DNA of 64,000 nt from CAYPNP01 sp964412195 (GTDB taxonomy: Bacteria > Acidobacteriota > JAAYUB01). The DNA is taken from the NCBI GenBank assembly GCA_964412195.1, contig CAYPNP010000024.1, positions 9,998 to 73,997 on the forward strand. The letters are read 5' to 3'. A model generated the notes under the pieces. The model ran no database searches, was not told the DNA's origin, and saw only the letters and a program-made list of their open reading frames with translations. Positions 8,205-17,164 of this stretch are shown here, piece after piece. How positions within the stretch are numbered: position 1 is the stretch's first letter; each line of letters opens with the position of its first letter. Position numbers and translations under genes: made by a program.

Positions 8205-9473
8205 TCAGTACAGCGTGCGGACCGGGTCCTCCATCATGTCCTTCAGGTCCTTCAGGAAGGCTGCGCCCACGGCGCCGTCGACGATGCGGTGGTCGCAGGA
8301 CAGGGTCATGCGCATCAGCGGCCGGACGACCAGCGAGTCGCCGGGCCCGACCACGGGCTGCTTCCGGATCTCGCCGACGGCCAGGATGGCCGAGCCCGGC
8401 GGGTTGATGATGGCGGTGAACTCCTCGATTCCGAAAGAGCCGAGGTTGCTGATGGTGAAGGTGGCGCCGGCGTAGTCCTCCGGCGTAAGGCGGTTGGCCT
8501 TGGTTTTGTCGATCAGGGTGCGCAACTCGCCGTCGATCTCGACGATCCCCTTCCGTCCGCAGTCGCGCGCCACGGGGGCGATCAGGCCGTCGGGCTGGGC
8601 CACCGCCAGGCCGATGTCGGCCGCCGCGTGCACGCGGATCGTCTCGCCGGCCCAGCTGGAGTTCACCATGGGGTGGCGTTTCAGGGCTTCCGCGGCGAAC
8701 TTGACCAGGAAGGCGTTCAGCGAGACCTTGTCGGCCCGCCGGGCGTTGAGGCGCTCGCGGGCCTCCAGCAGCCGGCCCATGTCCACGGAGACGGTCAGGT
8801 AGAAGTGCGGCGCCGAGTACATGGACTCCGCCAGTCGCTGGGCGATGATCCGCCGCTTCTGGGAAACCGGGATCTCCTCATCGCCCCCTCCGCCGGGCAG
8901 CCGGACGTCCGTCCCGCCGGGGCGGACTGCCGCCGGTACTTCCCTGCCGGCTGCGCGTCCCGGCGCGGCCGCCTTCGCCGCAACCGCCAGCTCGATGTCC
9001 CGCTTGACGATCCGGCCCCCCGGTCCGCTGCCCTCGATGGTCTTGAGGTCCAGCCCGTGTTCATCGGCCAGCCGGCGCGCCAGCGGCGAGGTGCGGACGT
9101 GGCCGGCGGGGGCTTCGGCGGGCGGGGCCGGCTCCGCGGCCGTCGGCGGCGGGGCCGAAACCGCCTCTGCCGGCGGGGCCGCTTCCGCCGCCTTCGGGGC
9201 CGGCGCTTCGCCCACGACGGCCTGGACGTCCTCGCCCGGCTGCCCCAGGACGGCGATCAGCTCGCCCACCCGGGCCTCCTTCCCCTCGGGGACCACGATC
9301 TTCAGGAGGGTTCCTTCCTGGACGGACTCGTATTCCATGGTGGCCTTGTCGGTCTCCACCTCGCACAGGATGTCGCCGGAGTTCACCCGGTCGCCTTCCT
9401 TCTTGAGCCACCGGACGATGGCTCCCTTCTCCATGGTGGGGGACAGGGCCAGCATCAGCACGCGTTCAGCCAT
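8205..9473 (-). CDS. pdhC: pyruvate dehydrogenase E2, dihydrolipoamide acetyltransferase
   Basis: A 422-residue E2 core subunit that transfers the acetyl group to CoA. Domains in order: one lipoyl domain (about 1-80) with the lysine motif ETDKATME; an Ala/Pro/Glu-rich linker; a peripheral-subunit-binding domain starting near VRTSPLARRLADEHGLDL; and a catalytic acyltransferase domain (about 200-422). The active-site motif SCDHRIVDGA is near the C-terminus. It follows E1beta with an 18 bp gap in the order E1alpha-E1beta-E2. No E3 (dihydrolipoamide dehydrogenase) gene is in the window. The substrate is inferred as pyruvate from the E1 sequences; a branched-chain or acetoin complex is less likely but not excluded. 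Confidence 0.9.
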   Translation of the reverse strand: MAERVLMLALSPTMEKGAIVRWLKKEGDRVNSGDILCEVETDKATMEYESVQEGTLLKIVVPEGKEARVGELIAVLGQPGEDVQAVVGEAPAPKAAEAAPPAEAVSAPPPTAAEPAPPAEAPAGHVRTSPLARRLADEHGLDLKTIEGSGPGGRIVKRDIELAVAAKAAAPGRAAGREVPAAVRPGGTDVRLPGGGGDEEIPVSQKRRIIAQRLAESMYSAPHFYLTVSVDMGRLLEARERLNARRADKVSLNAFLVKFAAEALKRHPMVNSSWAGETIRVHAAADIGLAVAQPDGLIAPVARDCGRKGIVEIDGELRTLIDKTKANRLTPEDYAGATFTISNLGSFGIEEFTAIINPPGSAILAVGEIRKQPVVGPGDSLVVRPLMRMTLSCDHRIVDGAVGAAFLKDLKDMMEDPVRTLY

Positions 9474-9491
9474 GGTTCTTCTCCCTTTCGC

Positions 9492-10472
9492 TCAGTCCAG
9501 GTACATGACTTTCTTGGCCGCCCGGACGACTTTGTCGACCGACGGCTGCACCGCCAGCTCCAGCCGGTGGTTGTACGGCATGGGCACGTCGTCGGATGAC
9601 ACGAATTCCACCGGCGCATCCAGGTCGTCGAAGCAGTGGTGCGCGACCAGGTGCGCCACGTGGGAGCCGACGCTGGCCACCGGCCAGGACTCGTCCACAA
9701 CCACACAGCGGTTGGTCTTGCGGACCGAGGCGTAGAGCGGCGCCTCGTCGATGGGCCGCAGCGACCGCAGGTCGATCACCTCGGCCTCGATCCCTTCCGC
9801 CGCCAGCCGGTCGGCGGCCTCCAGGACGACCTTGAGGGGTTTGGAATATCCGATCAGGGTCACGTCCTTGCCCGGCCGCTTCACCTCGGCCTTGTCCAGG
9901 GGCAGCAGGTACTCGCCCTCGGGCACCTCGCCCTTCCAGCCGTACATCAGCTCGGCCTCGAGGAACACCACCGGGTTGTCGTCCCGGATGGCCGACTTGA
10001 GCAGGCCCTTGGCGTCGGACGGGGTCGCAGGCGCCACCACCTTGAGGCCGGGCACGTGGGCGAAATACGACTGCAGCGCCTGGGAGTGCTGAGCGGCCAG
10101 GTACTCGGCCGGCCCGTTGGGGCCGCGGAAGACGATGGGCAGCTTGAACTGGCCGCCGGACATGTAACGCGTCTTGGCGGCGTTGTTGACCACCTGATCC
10201 ATGGCCATGAGGGCGAAATTGAAAGTCATCCACTCGACGACGGGGCGCAGGCCGGCCATGGCCGCGCCGATGCCGACGCCGGTGAAGCCCTCCTCGGCGA
10301 TGGGCGTGTCGATCACCCGCCGGTCCCCGTACTTGGCCCAAAGGCCCTGGCTGACCTTGTAGGCGCCGTCGTACTGGGCCACCTCCTCGCCGATCAGGAA
10401 AACCCGCTCGTCGCGGGCCATCTCCTCGTCCATGGCCTGGCGCAGCGCTTCGCGGAACGTGATGATGGGCAT
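9492..10472 (-). CDS. pdhB: pyruvate dehydrogenase E1 component, beta subunit
   Basis: A 326-residue transketolase-like subunit that completes the thiamine-diphosphate site with E1alpha. Typical segments are visible: GEEVAQYDGAYKVSQGL, the TPIAEEGFTGVGIGAAM helix, and RGPNGPAEYLAAQHSQ with the conserved histidine. The C-terminal transketolase domain has IDLRSLRPID and VVVDESW. ATG 10472 is chosen because GAGGAGG lies six bases upstream and the alpha subunit stop is 10 bp away. An in-frame extension upstream would overlap pdhA by 98 bases. Confidence 0.93.
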   Translation of the reverse strand: MPIITFREALRQAMDEEMARDERVFLIGEEVAQYDGAYKVSQGLWAKYGDRRVIDTPIAEEGFTGVGIGAAMAGLRPVVEWMTFNFALMAMDQVVNNAAKTRYMSGGQFKLPIVFRGPNGPAEYLAAQHSQALQSYFAHVPGLKVVAPATPSDAKGLLKSAIRDDNPVVFLEAELMYGWKGEVPEGEYLLPLDKAEVKRPGKDVTLIGYSKPLKVVLEAADRLAAEGIEAEVIDLRSLRPIDEAPLYASVRKTNRCVVVDESWPVASVGSHVAHLVAHHCFDDLDAPVEFVSSDDVPMPYNHRLELAVQPSVDKVVRAAKKVMYLD

Positions 10473-10482
10473 GGCGGCCTCC

Positions 10483-11463
10483 TCAGACCAGGACGTCTTC
10501 GAACCGGGCTTCCAGGGCCGGCTCGGGGCTCTCTTCGGCGAAGCGGACAGAGTCGTCGGCGGCCTGTTTGCATGCTGCATCGATGGCCTGGTACTCGGCC
10601 TCCGTCAGGCGCCCGGCCGCCTCCAGCTGCGCCCTCATCACCAGGATGGGGTCCTGCTCCTTGTAGCTCTGGAGCTCCTCCTTCGTCCGGTACTTGGCCG
10701 GGTCGCTCATGGAGTGCCCCCGGTAGCGGTAGGTCCGGATCTCCAGGAAGGACGGCCGCCCCTCCTTCCGGGCGGCCGCGGCGACTTCCTTGACGGCCTC
10801 ATACACTTCCACCACATCCATGCCGTTGACCTGGCGCCCCGGGATGTCGTAGGCCGCGCCCATCTTCGCCAGGTCGTGGACGGCGGACACCCGCCGCCAG
10901 TCGGTGCCCATGCCGTACTGATTATTCTCGCAGATGTAGATCACGGGCAGGTTCCAGATCCGCGCCATGTTCATGCTCTCGTGGAAGGCGCCCTGGTGGA
11001 TGGCGCCGTCGCCGAAGAAGCAGAGGACCACGCCGTCCTCCCGGTTGTAGCGGATCTTGAGCCCGACGCCGGTGGCCACCGGGATCTGCCCGCCCACGAT
11101 GCCGTTGCCGCCGAAGAAGTGGCGCTCCGCGTCAAACATGTGCATGGAGCCGCCCTTCCCTTTGGAGCAGCCGGTGGCCTTCCCGAACAGCTCGGCCATG
11201 ACGCCGCGCGGATCCATGCCGCACGCCAGGGCGTGGCCGTGGTCCCGGTAGGCCGCCACCACGTAATCCTTCGCCAGGTCGATGGCGGTGATGGCGCCGG
11301 CGGCCACCGCCTCCTGCCCGATGTAGAGGTGGCAGAAGCCGCCAATTTTCTGCAGGCCGTACATCTGGCCGGCCTTCTCCTCAAAGCGCCGGATCAGGAG
11401 CATCATGCGCAGGAACTCTTTCAGCAGTTTGTCGTCGTAACCCTTCAAATCGCGCTCACTCAT
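10483..11463 (-). CDS. pdhA: pyruvate dehydrogenase E1 component, alpha subunit
   Basis: A 326-residue subunit that decarboxylates pyruvate using thiamine diphosphate. The ThDP motif GDGAIHQGAFHESMN is present, ending in the usual ENNQYGMGT. Other markers are GGSMHMFD, YRDHG and the loop RYRGHSMSDP, equivalent to the regulated phosphorylation loop of other E1alpha proteins. Gene order and short gaps (12 bp from the flavin-binding protein gene, 10 bp to pdhB) indicate one operon: flavin protein-pdhA-pdhB-pdhC. Confidence 0.93.
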   Translation of the reverse strand: MSERDLKGYDDKLLKEFLRMMLLIRRFEEKAGQMYGLQKIGGFCHLYIGQEAVAAGAITAIDLAKDYVVAAYRDHGHALACGMDPRGVMAELFGKATGCSKGKGGSMHMFDAERHFFGGNGIVGGQIPVATGVGLKIRYNREDGVVLCFFGDGAIHQGAFHESMNMARIWNLPVIYICENNQYGMGTDWRRVSAVHDLAKMGAAYDIPGRQVNGMDVVEVYEAVKEVAAAARKEGRPSFLEIRTYRYRGHSMSDPAKYRTKEELQSYKEQDPILVMRAQLEAAGRLTEAEYQAIDAACKQAADDSVRFAEESPEPALEARFEDVLV

Positions 11464-11475
11464 GGATTCTTTCCC

Positions 11476-11916
11476 TCACTCCATGTTTGCCCAATGGTAG
11501 GCGCCCTTCATGGGCAGGTAGCAGCAGACGGCCTCGGCGACGGTTTCCACCACCACCAGCTGCGACGGGTCGTCGTTGTACTTCCAGAATGCGGCGAGTC
11601 GCCGGCCCACCGCCTCAAGGACCTCCCGCTTGATGGAGGGTTCGTCCACCACTTGCGCCCTCCCCCGCACCGTGACGATCCGGTCGAGGGAGCGGGACTG
11701 CAGCATCCACTCCACCTGCGGCCGGGACTCCAGGTGCCGGATCTTGGGGGTGCCCGGCCCGGAGACGGTGTAGATCGCCCCGGGACGGCCCCGCAGAATC
11801 GCCGGCATCATCCAGCGCATGTGCGGCCGGCCTTCCCCGTCGACAGTGGCCAGGATGCCCGTCTTGGATTCCTCGATGATTTTCTCAAGGATTTCCAGTA
11901 TTTCGTGTTTTTTCAT
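11476..11916 (-). CDS. pyridoxamine 5'-phosphate oxidase-like flavin-binding protein
   Basis: A 146-residue protein of the split-barrel FMN-binding fold. It opens with a helical stretch, then TGILATVDGEGRPHMRWM, the typical first strand and turn of general-stress-protein-26-like members. VTVRGRAQVVDEP is in the middle. It probably binds FMN or a related cofactor; no substrate can be assigned. It is the first gene of the pdh operon, 12 bp ahead of pdhA, with AAGGGAT eight bases before its ATG. Confidence 0.75.
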   Translation of the reverse strand: MKKHEILEILEKIIEESKTGILATVDGEGRPHMRWMMPAILRGRPGAIYTVSGPGTPKIRHLESRPQVEWMLQSRSLDRIVTVRGRAQVVDEPSIKREVLEAVGRRLAAFWKYNDDPSQLVVVETVAEAVCCYLPMKGAYHWANME

Positions 11917-12258
11917 TAGAATATCCCTTAAACCTGTCGGATTTGGGTATGTCCGTCCGGTGGTTCACGACATGACGCAATTATAAACGAAGCGTTGCCA
12001 AATCCGGACGGGGAAATTCAGGCCGGTTCCCCACCGGCATCGCCGGATCGCCGCAGAAGTGTATTGGATGCCGCATTTGGCGGATCGATCCGGACTTCCG
12101 CGGGGCGGATCCCCCTGTTATCGGGCAAGTGGAGGCTCCCGCCCCACTTGATTTGCTGGCTTCCGTCCGCCGGTTGTGTTGAAATAGGGGACCCGCCGGC
12201 CATCCCGTTCGGCCTGGCGGCATCTATCCGGTACACCGCCGGCACGCCAGGAGGGCGC
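11917..12258. other. divergent spacer with a minus-strand -10 box
   Basis: This 342-bp stretch separates the pdh operon (minus) from the methionine-sulfoxide reductase gene (plus). A perfect TATAAT on the minus strand at 11980-11985 could drive the pdh operon, but no good -35 box is spaced behind it. The 12004-12258 part is GC-rich and reads open, but it shows no protein family I know. No RNA gene was recognised. Confidence 0.4.
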
Positions 12259-12723
12259 ATGACCGAAAAGCAGAAGCGCGAACGTTACGGCCGCATCCGG
12301 GAGCAGCTCCGGGAGCAGTTCGCGAAGACCCGAGATCCCATCGCCCGGATGGCCACCGCGGCGGCGCTGCTGCATCACAAGATGCCCCACTACTTCTGGA
12401 CCGGCTTCTACCGCCTGGTGGACGGCGTCCTGACCGTGGGACCCTACCAGGGCCCCCTCGCCTGCCAGGTGCTCAAGGCCCACTCCGGCGTCTGCTGGGC
12501 GGGCGTCGACCGCGGCGCGTCCGTGGTCGTGCCGGACGTGCACCAGTTTCCCGGCCACATCGCCTGCGACGCGCGGTCGCAGTCCGAGATCGTGATTCCA
12601 CTGCGGGACGCCTCCGGCGCCGTGGTGGCCGTTCTGGACGTGGACAGCGATAAGCTGAACTCCTTTAGCGAGGTCGACCGCGAGGAGTTGGAACCCATCG
12701 TCGCGATGATTTACGCTGAGTAG
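12259..12723 (+). CDS. msrC: GAF-domain free methionine-(R)-sulfoxide reductase
   Basis: A 154-residue, single-GAF cytosolic enzyme that reduces free methionine-R-sulfoxide. The family's three cysteines are present: LACQVL, GVCWAG and GHIACDARSQSEIV. The DVHQFPGHIACD block is the signature of fRMsr (YebR/MsrC). The start at 12259 follows AGGAGGG with a short spacer. The frame stays open upstream, but those residues do not belong to the family. It stands alone, followed by a repeat-filled spacer. Confidence 0.9.
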   Translation: MTEKQKRERYGRIREQLREQFAKTRDPIARMATAAALLHHKMPHYFWTGFYRLVDGVLTVGPYQGPLACQVLKAHSGVCWAGVDRGASVVVPDVHQFPGHIACDARSQSEIVIPLRDASGAVVAVLDVDSDKLNSFSEVDREELEPIVAMIYAE

Positions 12724-13091
12724 ATATCAACGGAATCGGGGACGGGGAGACGGGGAGACGGGGGGAAGCCTAAACGGCGAAACAGCGGTGGAGCGATTGT
12801 AGCTCGTGTCAGCCTCGATGGGAGAGAACGAACCGGCGAAACGGCGGTGGGGCGAAACGGAGATTTGAGATCGGATTAAGATGGAGTTGGCACCGCGGCC
12901 GTGAGCGAGAAGCGCGAGACTCTGCCCAAGCTCGTGTGCTTGTCCCATCTACCAGCGAGGATGATCAATTTGTTGCGTATCGCGCCAGTCGCTGACGCTC
13001 CTGGTACTGACTGCGTGGCAACCCGTTTGCGCTCGCCGTTTCGCCCCACCGCCGTTTCGCCGTTTCCCTTTCTCAACGGAGGAATCGTAAT
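12724..13091. repeat. inverted repeat, 26 nt perfect arms, GGCGAAACGGCGGTGG words
   Basis: The left arm (12835-12860) and right arm (13036-13061) are exact reverse complements. GGGGAGAC tandem words occupy 12737-12763, just after the msrC stop, and further copies of the AAACGGCG word lie at 12772-12792. The 175 bp between the arms is not repetitive. Its minus strand reads open for about 66 codons (12876-13076) but matches no family I know. The right arm lies 30 bp before the stop of the serine dehydratase gene. Confidence 0.8.
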
Positions 13092-14444
13092 TCACGGCAC
13101 TTCCGTCGCTAGACCGCCGAGGGCCGTCTCCTTGTACTTCGCGCTCATGTCGGCGCCGACGTCTCGAAGGGTGATCACGGCGGTGTCGAAGGCGACGCGG
13201 TGGGTGCCGTCTGACAGCAGCGCCAGGTTGGCGGCGTTGAGCGCCGTCACCGCGCCCACGGCGTTGCGCTCGATGCACGGGATCTGCACCAGGCCGTAGA
13301 CCGGGTCGCAGGTCAGGCCCAGGTGGTGCTCCAGGGCCATCTCGGCGGCGAACTCCACCTGCATCACCGTGCCGCCCATAATCCGGCAGGCCGCCGCGGC
13401 GGCCATGGCGCTGGCCGTGCCCACCTCGGCCTGGCAGCCGTGCTCCGCGCCGGACACCGAGGCGTGGGCGGCCACCACCGTCCCCACCAGCCCGGCCACC
13501 ACCAGGCCCTCCAGGATCTTCTCGTCGGGCAGCCGGAAGCGTTCCTGCAACACCTTGAGCGCCGCCGGCACGACGCCGGACGAGCCGCAGGTCGGCGCCG
13601 TGACGATCCGCTCGCCGGAAGCGTTTTCCTCCGCCACGGCGATGGCATAGACGGCCGCCAGGGTGACCTCCTGCGACAGCATCCGCCACTGCCGGAGGTT
13701 CCTCAGAAGGTTGATGTACATGTCGTTGGCCCGCCGTTGCAGCCGCAGCCGCCCTGGCAGCAACCCGCTCGCCCCGAGGCCGGCGTCAATGGAGGCCTGC
13801 ATCAGCTGCCACAACCGGCCCAGCCGGCGGTAAACCTCGTCGTGGTCCAGCCCGTGCGCCTTCTCCTCGGTTTCGAGCACCAGGTCCACCAGGTCGTCGC
13901 TGTCCTCGAGGCAGCGGTCCACCAGCGCCGTCAGGCGGGGCTTGGCTTCATCCGGCAGGGACTCGGGCGGAGGCGGGAAGCTCCCTCCGGCCACGACGCC
14001 TCCGCCGACGGACAGGTACTCCTCCTCGAGGACGCGTTGCCCCGCCCCGTCCAGCAGGGCGCAGCGCAGGGTGTTGGGGTGGCGGGAGCACGCGGCCGCA
14101 GTGTCGAACACGATGTCGCGCTCCGGAGCGAAGGCGTACTCGCGCTTGCCGACGCGGATCTTGTCAGCGGCCTTCACCGCCTGCATGACCGCCCGGAGGT
14201 CGGGCCGCTCCTCGCCGTCCACCGCCTGGCCGGCCAGCCCCGCCGTGACCGCCAAGTCGGTCAGGTGCCCCTTGCCCGTCCGGGCCAGGCTGCCCAGCAG
14301 GGTGACTTGGAGGCGCTCGCCGTCCGGCTGCTCGCGCTCGAGGCGTTCGCGAAAGTCGCGGGCGGCCAGGAGCGGGCCCAGGGTGTGGGAGGAACTCGGC
14401 CCGATGCCGACTTTCAGGATGGAGAAAACGCTGGGATAAGCCAT
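13092..14444 (-). CDS. sdaA: L-serine ammonia-lyase, iron-sulfur type, single chain
   Basis: A 450-residue enzyme converting L-serine to pyruvate and ammonia. The N-terminal beta domain opens SVFSILKVGIGPSSSHTLGP, with the S-S-S-H-T substrate motif. The alpha domain follows with [4Fe-4S] cysteine motifs APTCGSSGV, AEHGCQAEVG and LTCDPVYGLVQIPC. The length is that of the fused beta-alpha form. ATG 14444 is chosen over an upstream GTG at 14453, because the bases just upstream belong to a GCGCCTTTGCGGTG word repeat. Pyruvate made here could feed the nearby PDH complex. Confidence 0.93.
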   Translation of the reverse strand: MAYPSVFSILKVGIGPSSSHTLGPLLAARDFRERLEREQPDGERLQVTLLGSLARTGKGHLTDLAVTAGLAGQAVDGEERPDLRAVMQAVKAADKIRVGKREYAFAPERDIVFDTAAACSRHPNTLRCALLDGAGQRVLEEEYLSVGGGVVAGGSFPPPPESLPDEAKPRLTALVDRCLEDSDDLVDLVLETEEKAHGLDHDEVYRRLGRLWQLMQASIDAGLGASGLLPGRLRLQRRANDMYINLLRNLRQWRMLSQEVTLAAVYAIAVAEENASGERIVTAPTCGSSGVVPAALKVLQERFRLPDEKILEGLVVAGLVGTVVAAHASVSGAEHGCQAEVGTASAMAAAAACRIMGGTVMQVEFAAEMALEHHLGLTCDPVYGLVQIPCIERNAVGAVTALNAANLALLSDGTHRVAFDTAVITLRDVGADMSAKYKETALGGLATEVP

Positions 14445-14814
14445 GATTTTCACCGCAAAGGCGCAAAGCCCGCGTAAAAGACAGGACAGGGTTCAACACA
14501 GATATTCGCAAATTTGTTATTATTTGCGCAGATGATTTTTTCTTTATCAATCATATCAAGTGATCTGGTTCAACCTTCGTTAAAATAAGGTTTTTATACA
14601 TGCTCCATTTTCTCCAAATCAGCTCCGCTCCGTACATGGAGCCGCTATCTCGACGGCTCGATGATCGTCGATTACGATGACGATTACGAGCACGATTACG
14701 ATCGACGATTACGATCGGTCGCCGGTCATCGGTCACCGGTCAACGGTCATCCGCCGAGCACAAGCACGAGCACGGATTGAAACTCCGCACTCCGCATTCC
14801 GCACTCCGCACTGG
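14445..14814. repeat. 370-bp spacer of mixed tandem words
   Basis: From left to right it holds: the CACCGCAAAGGCGCAAAG word (14451-14468); an AT-rich section around 14510-14600 with a weak stem-loop (AACCTT...AAGGTT then T's); GATTACGA words (14664-14715); GGTCACCGGTCA words (14717-14750); and CCGCACTCCGCATT words (14779-14812). The last end 2 bp before the cydB stop codon. No gene was seen. Confidence 0.7.
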
Positions 14815-15831
14815 TCAGTAGCTGTCTTTGCCCAGCACCACCTTGCCCTTGAAGGCGTGGTAGATGAACGCGGTGTACGCGATGACCAGCGGCATGCCGA
14901 TCAGGGCGATCACCAGCATCACGGTCTGGGTCCTGGGCGTCGATGCGGCGTTGTAGATCGTCAGGCTCCACTCGGGGTTGAGACTCGACGGCACCAGCCT
15001 GGGATACAGGCTCAGGCCGCAGAAGCCCACCACGCAGGCCACCACGGCCGACGTGGCCAGGAAGGTCCCCAGCTCCTTCCCCCCCTTGGCCCCGATGGGC
15101 ACGTAGACCAGGCCGCCCAGCAGCAGGACCAGCAGCACCCAGAAGATCGGATTCCCCAGGATGCCGGCAAACAGGGCGGGGTTGACGAAGAAGGTGGCCA
15201 CGGTGGCCGCCAGGTACAGCACCACGAAGGCCATCCAGGCGCGGCTGAGCCAGGCCTTCACGAACGCCTGCTGGTCGCCGTCGGTCTTCATCGCCAGGTA
15301 GGCCGCTCCCTGCATGGTCAGCATGGCCACGCTAAGCAGGCCCACCAGGAGGGAATACGGGTTCAGCAGCCCCAGAAACGTGCCGGTGAAGTTGCCGGCC
15401 TGGTCCACCGGGATGCCCCGCAGGATGTTGCCCAGGGCGACGCCGAAGAGGAGCGCCGGCACCAGGCTGCCCAGGCCGAAGCACCAGTCCCAGGCGGCGC
15501 GCCAGCCGGGGGCCTCCACCTTGCTTCGGAACTCCAGCGAGACGGCCCGCAGGATAAGGAACACCAGCAGCAGCATCAGCGCCAGGTAGAAGCCGCTGAA
15601 GACGGTGGCATACACGACGGGGAAGGCCGCGAACAGGGCCCCGCCGCCCGTCAGGAGCCACACCTCGTTGCCGTCCCAGACCGGCCCGATGGCGTTGAGG
15701 TTGATGCGCCGTTCCCGCTCGCCGCGGGTGAACAGGTGCAGGATGCCCACGCCGAGGTCGAAGCCGTCGAGGATGGCGTAACCGATCAGAAGGACGCCGA
15801 AGAGCAGAAACCAAATGGTGTTGAGGTCCAT
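14815..15831 (-). CDS. cydB: cytochrome bd ubiquinol oxidase subunit II
   Basis: A 338-residue inner-membrane subunit of the high-affinity bd oxidase, which reduces oxygen with quinol. It opens MDLNTIWFLLFGVLLIGYAI followed by LDGFDLGVG, a family hallmark, with NAIGPVWDGNEVWLLTGGGA soon after. About eight to nine helices are visible. The start at 15831 has AAGGAGG upstream and lies one base beyond the cydA stop, so the two are translationally coupled. The stop codon is followed by word repeats. Confidence 0.95.
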   Translation of the reverse strand: MDLNTIWFLLFGVLLIGYAILDGFDLGVGILHLFTRGERERRINLNAIGPVWDGNEVWLLTGGGALFAAFPVVYATVFSGFYLALMLLLVFLILRAVSLEFRSKVEAPGWRAAWDWCFGLGSLVPALLFGVALGNILRGIPVDQAGNFTGTFLGLLNPYSLLVGLLSVAMLTMQGAAYLAMKTDGDQQAFVKAWLSRAWMAFVVLYLAATVATFFVNPALFAGILGNPIFWVLLVLLLGGLVYVPIGAKGGKELGTFLATSAVVACVVGFCGLSLYPRLVPSSLNPEWSLTIYNAASTPRTQTVMLVIALIGMPLVIAYTAFIYHAFKGKVVLGKDSY

Positions 15832-15832
15832 G

Positions 15833-17164
15833 TCACGCCTCCTTCGGGGACTGCGCCGGTTCGGGCCCGTGCTGGATTTTCCGAACCAGCAGGAACACGT
15901 ACAGGCTGCCCAGGGCAATGTAGACCAGGCTGAACAGGATGATGGAGAACAGGATCTCGCCGGCCGACACGGTGATCGAGGCGGCGTCTTTCGTTTTGAG
16001 CAGGTGGTAGACGATCCACGGCTGGCGGCCCACTTCGGCGGTGAACCAGCCGATCTGGCACGCCAGCAGCGGCAGCGGGATGGCCCACGGCAGGATCTTG
16101 AGGAACCAGCCGGCGTCCCAGAGCTTGCCCCGGTACAACAGGTACACGCCGATGACGGACAGCAGGATGAAGAGCATCCCCAGGCCGACCATGGTGTGGA
16201 AGGAGATAAACGTCGGCGCCAGCGGCGGGATTTCGTCCGCCGGGAATTGCTCGATGCCCTTGATCGGGGCGTTGATGTCGCCGAAGGCGAGCCAACTGAG
16301 CATGCCGGGCAGCTCCACCGCGGCCTTCAGCTCGGGAGGCTTTTCGAAGGGCACCGCAAACATCACGAGGGGGGCTCCCTTCTGGGTTTCGTACAGCCCC
16401 TCGATGGCGGCGAATTTTTCCGGCTGCGTGCGCGCGACCTGCCTGGCGTGCTCGTGGCCGGTCGGGAAGAGGGTCATCAGAGACCCCACCAGCGCGGCCA
16501 CCAGGCCCAGCGCCAGCGCCTTCCTGGCGACGTCGGCCCCCTTCCCCTTCCGCAGCATCCAGGCGGCGATCCCGGCCATGAAGAACGCGCCGCAGACCAG
16601 CGCGGCGGCGATCACGTGCCAGTAACGCCAGACCGTCGAGGGGTTGAAGACCGCCGCGGCGAAGTCGGTCAGCTCGGCGCGGCCGTTCCGGACGACGAAG
16701 CCGGCCGGCGTCTGTTGCCAGGAGTTCGCCACGATGATCCAGAAGGCGGAGATGGTGGCGCCCACCGCGACCATCAGCGCCGAGAACCAGTGGACGCCCT
16801 TGGACACCCGGCCGCGCCCGAACAGGTACAGGCCCAGGAAGCCCGATTCCAGGAAGAAGGCGAAGACGCCTTCGGCCGCCAGCGGGGCGCCGAAGATGTC
16901 GCCCACGAACTTGGAGTACTGGGCCCAGTTGGTGCCGAACTGGAACTCCATGACGATGCCGGTGGCGACGCCCACGGCGAAGGTGAGGCCGAGCAGCTTG
17001 CCGAAGAACTGCCCCACGCGGGTCCAGGTCTCGTCCTGGCGGCGCCAGCCCAGCGTTTCAGCGACCACGAGGAGCCAAGCCAACCCGATGGAGATGGGCG
17101 GGAACAGGAAGTGGAACCCCACCGTCAACGCGAATTGCAGGCGGGCCAGAAACACAGGGTCCAT
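15833..17164 (-). CDS. cydA: cytochrome bd ubiquinol oxidase subunit I
   Basis: A 443-residue heme-bearing subunit. The heme ligand histidine lies in FALTVGFHFLFPP near residue 18. The block FGTNWAQYSKFVGDIFGAPL is followed by EGVFAFFLESGFLG. The region between helices 6 and 7 is short, placing it in the short-Q-loop class. A WHVIAAALVCGAFF helix is present. No cydX, cydC or cydD is nearby. The ATG at 17164 has CCGGAGGG upstream. It would allow microaerobic respiration or protection from oxygen. Confidence 0.95.
   Translation of the reverse strand: MDPVFLARLQFALTVGFHFLFPPISIGLAWLLVVAETLGWRRQDETWTRVGQFFGKLLGLTFAVGVATGIVMEFQFGTNWAQYSKFVGDIFGAPLAAEGVFAFFLESGFLGLYLFGRGRVSKGVHWFSALMVAVGATISAFWIIVANSWQQTPAGFVVRNGRAELTDFAAAVFNPSTVWRYWHVIAAALVCGAFFMAGIAAWMLRKGKGADVARKALALGLVAALVGSLMTLFPTGHEHARQVARTQPEKFAAIEGLYETQKGAPLVMFAVPFEKPPELKAAVELPGMLSWLAFGDINAPIKGIEQFPADEIPPLAPTFISFHTMVGLGMLFILLSVIGVYLLYRGKLWDAGWFLKILPWAIPLPLLACQIGWFTAEVGRQPWIVYHLLKTKDAASITVSAGEILFSIILFSLVYIALGSLYVFLLVRKIQHGPEPAQSPKEA

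Noticed and set aside
7101..9599. An 832-codon open frame on the plus strand over the phosphatase and E2 genes
   Set aside because: Antisense shadow of two well-supported minus-strand genes; His/Asp/Gly-rich and without recognisable domains.
14572..14597. AACCTT...AAGGTTTTT stem-loop as a terminator
   Set aside because: Only six A/T-rich pairs with a nine-base loop. On the plus strand no gene ends there, so function is doubtful.
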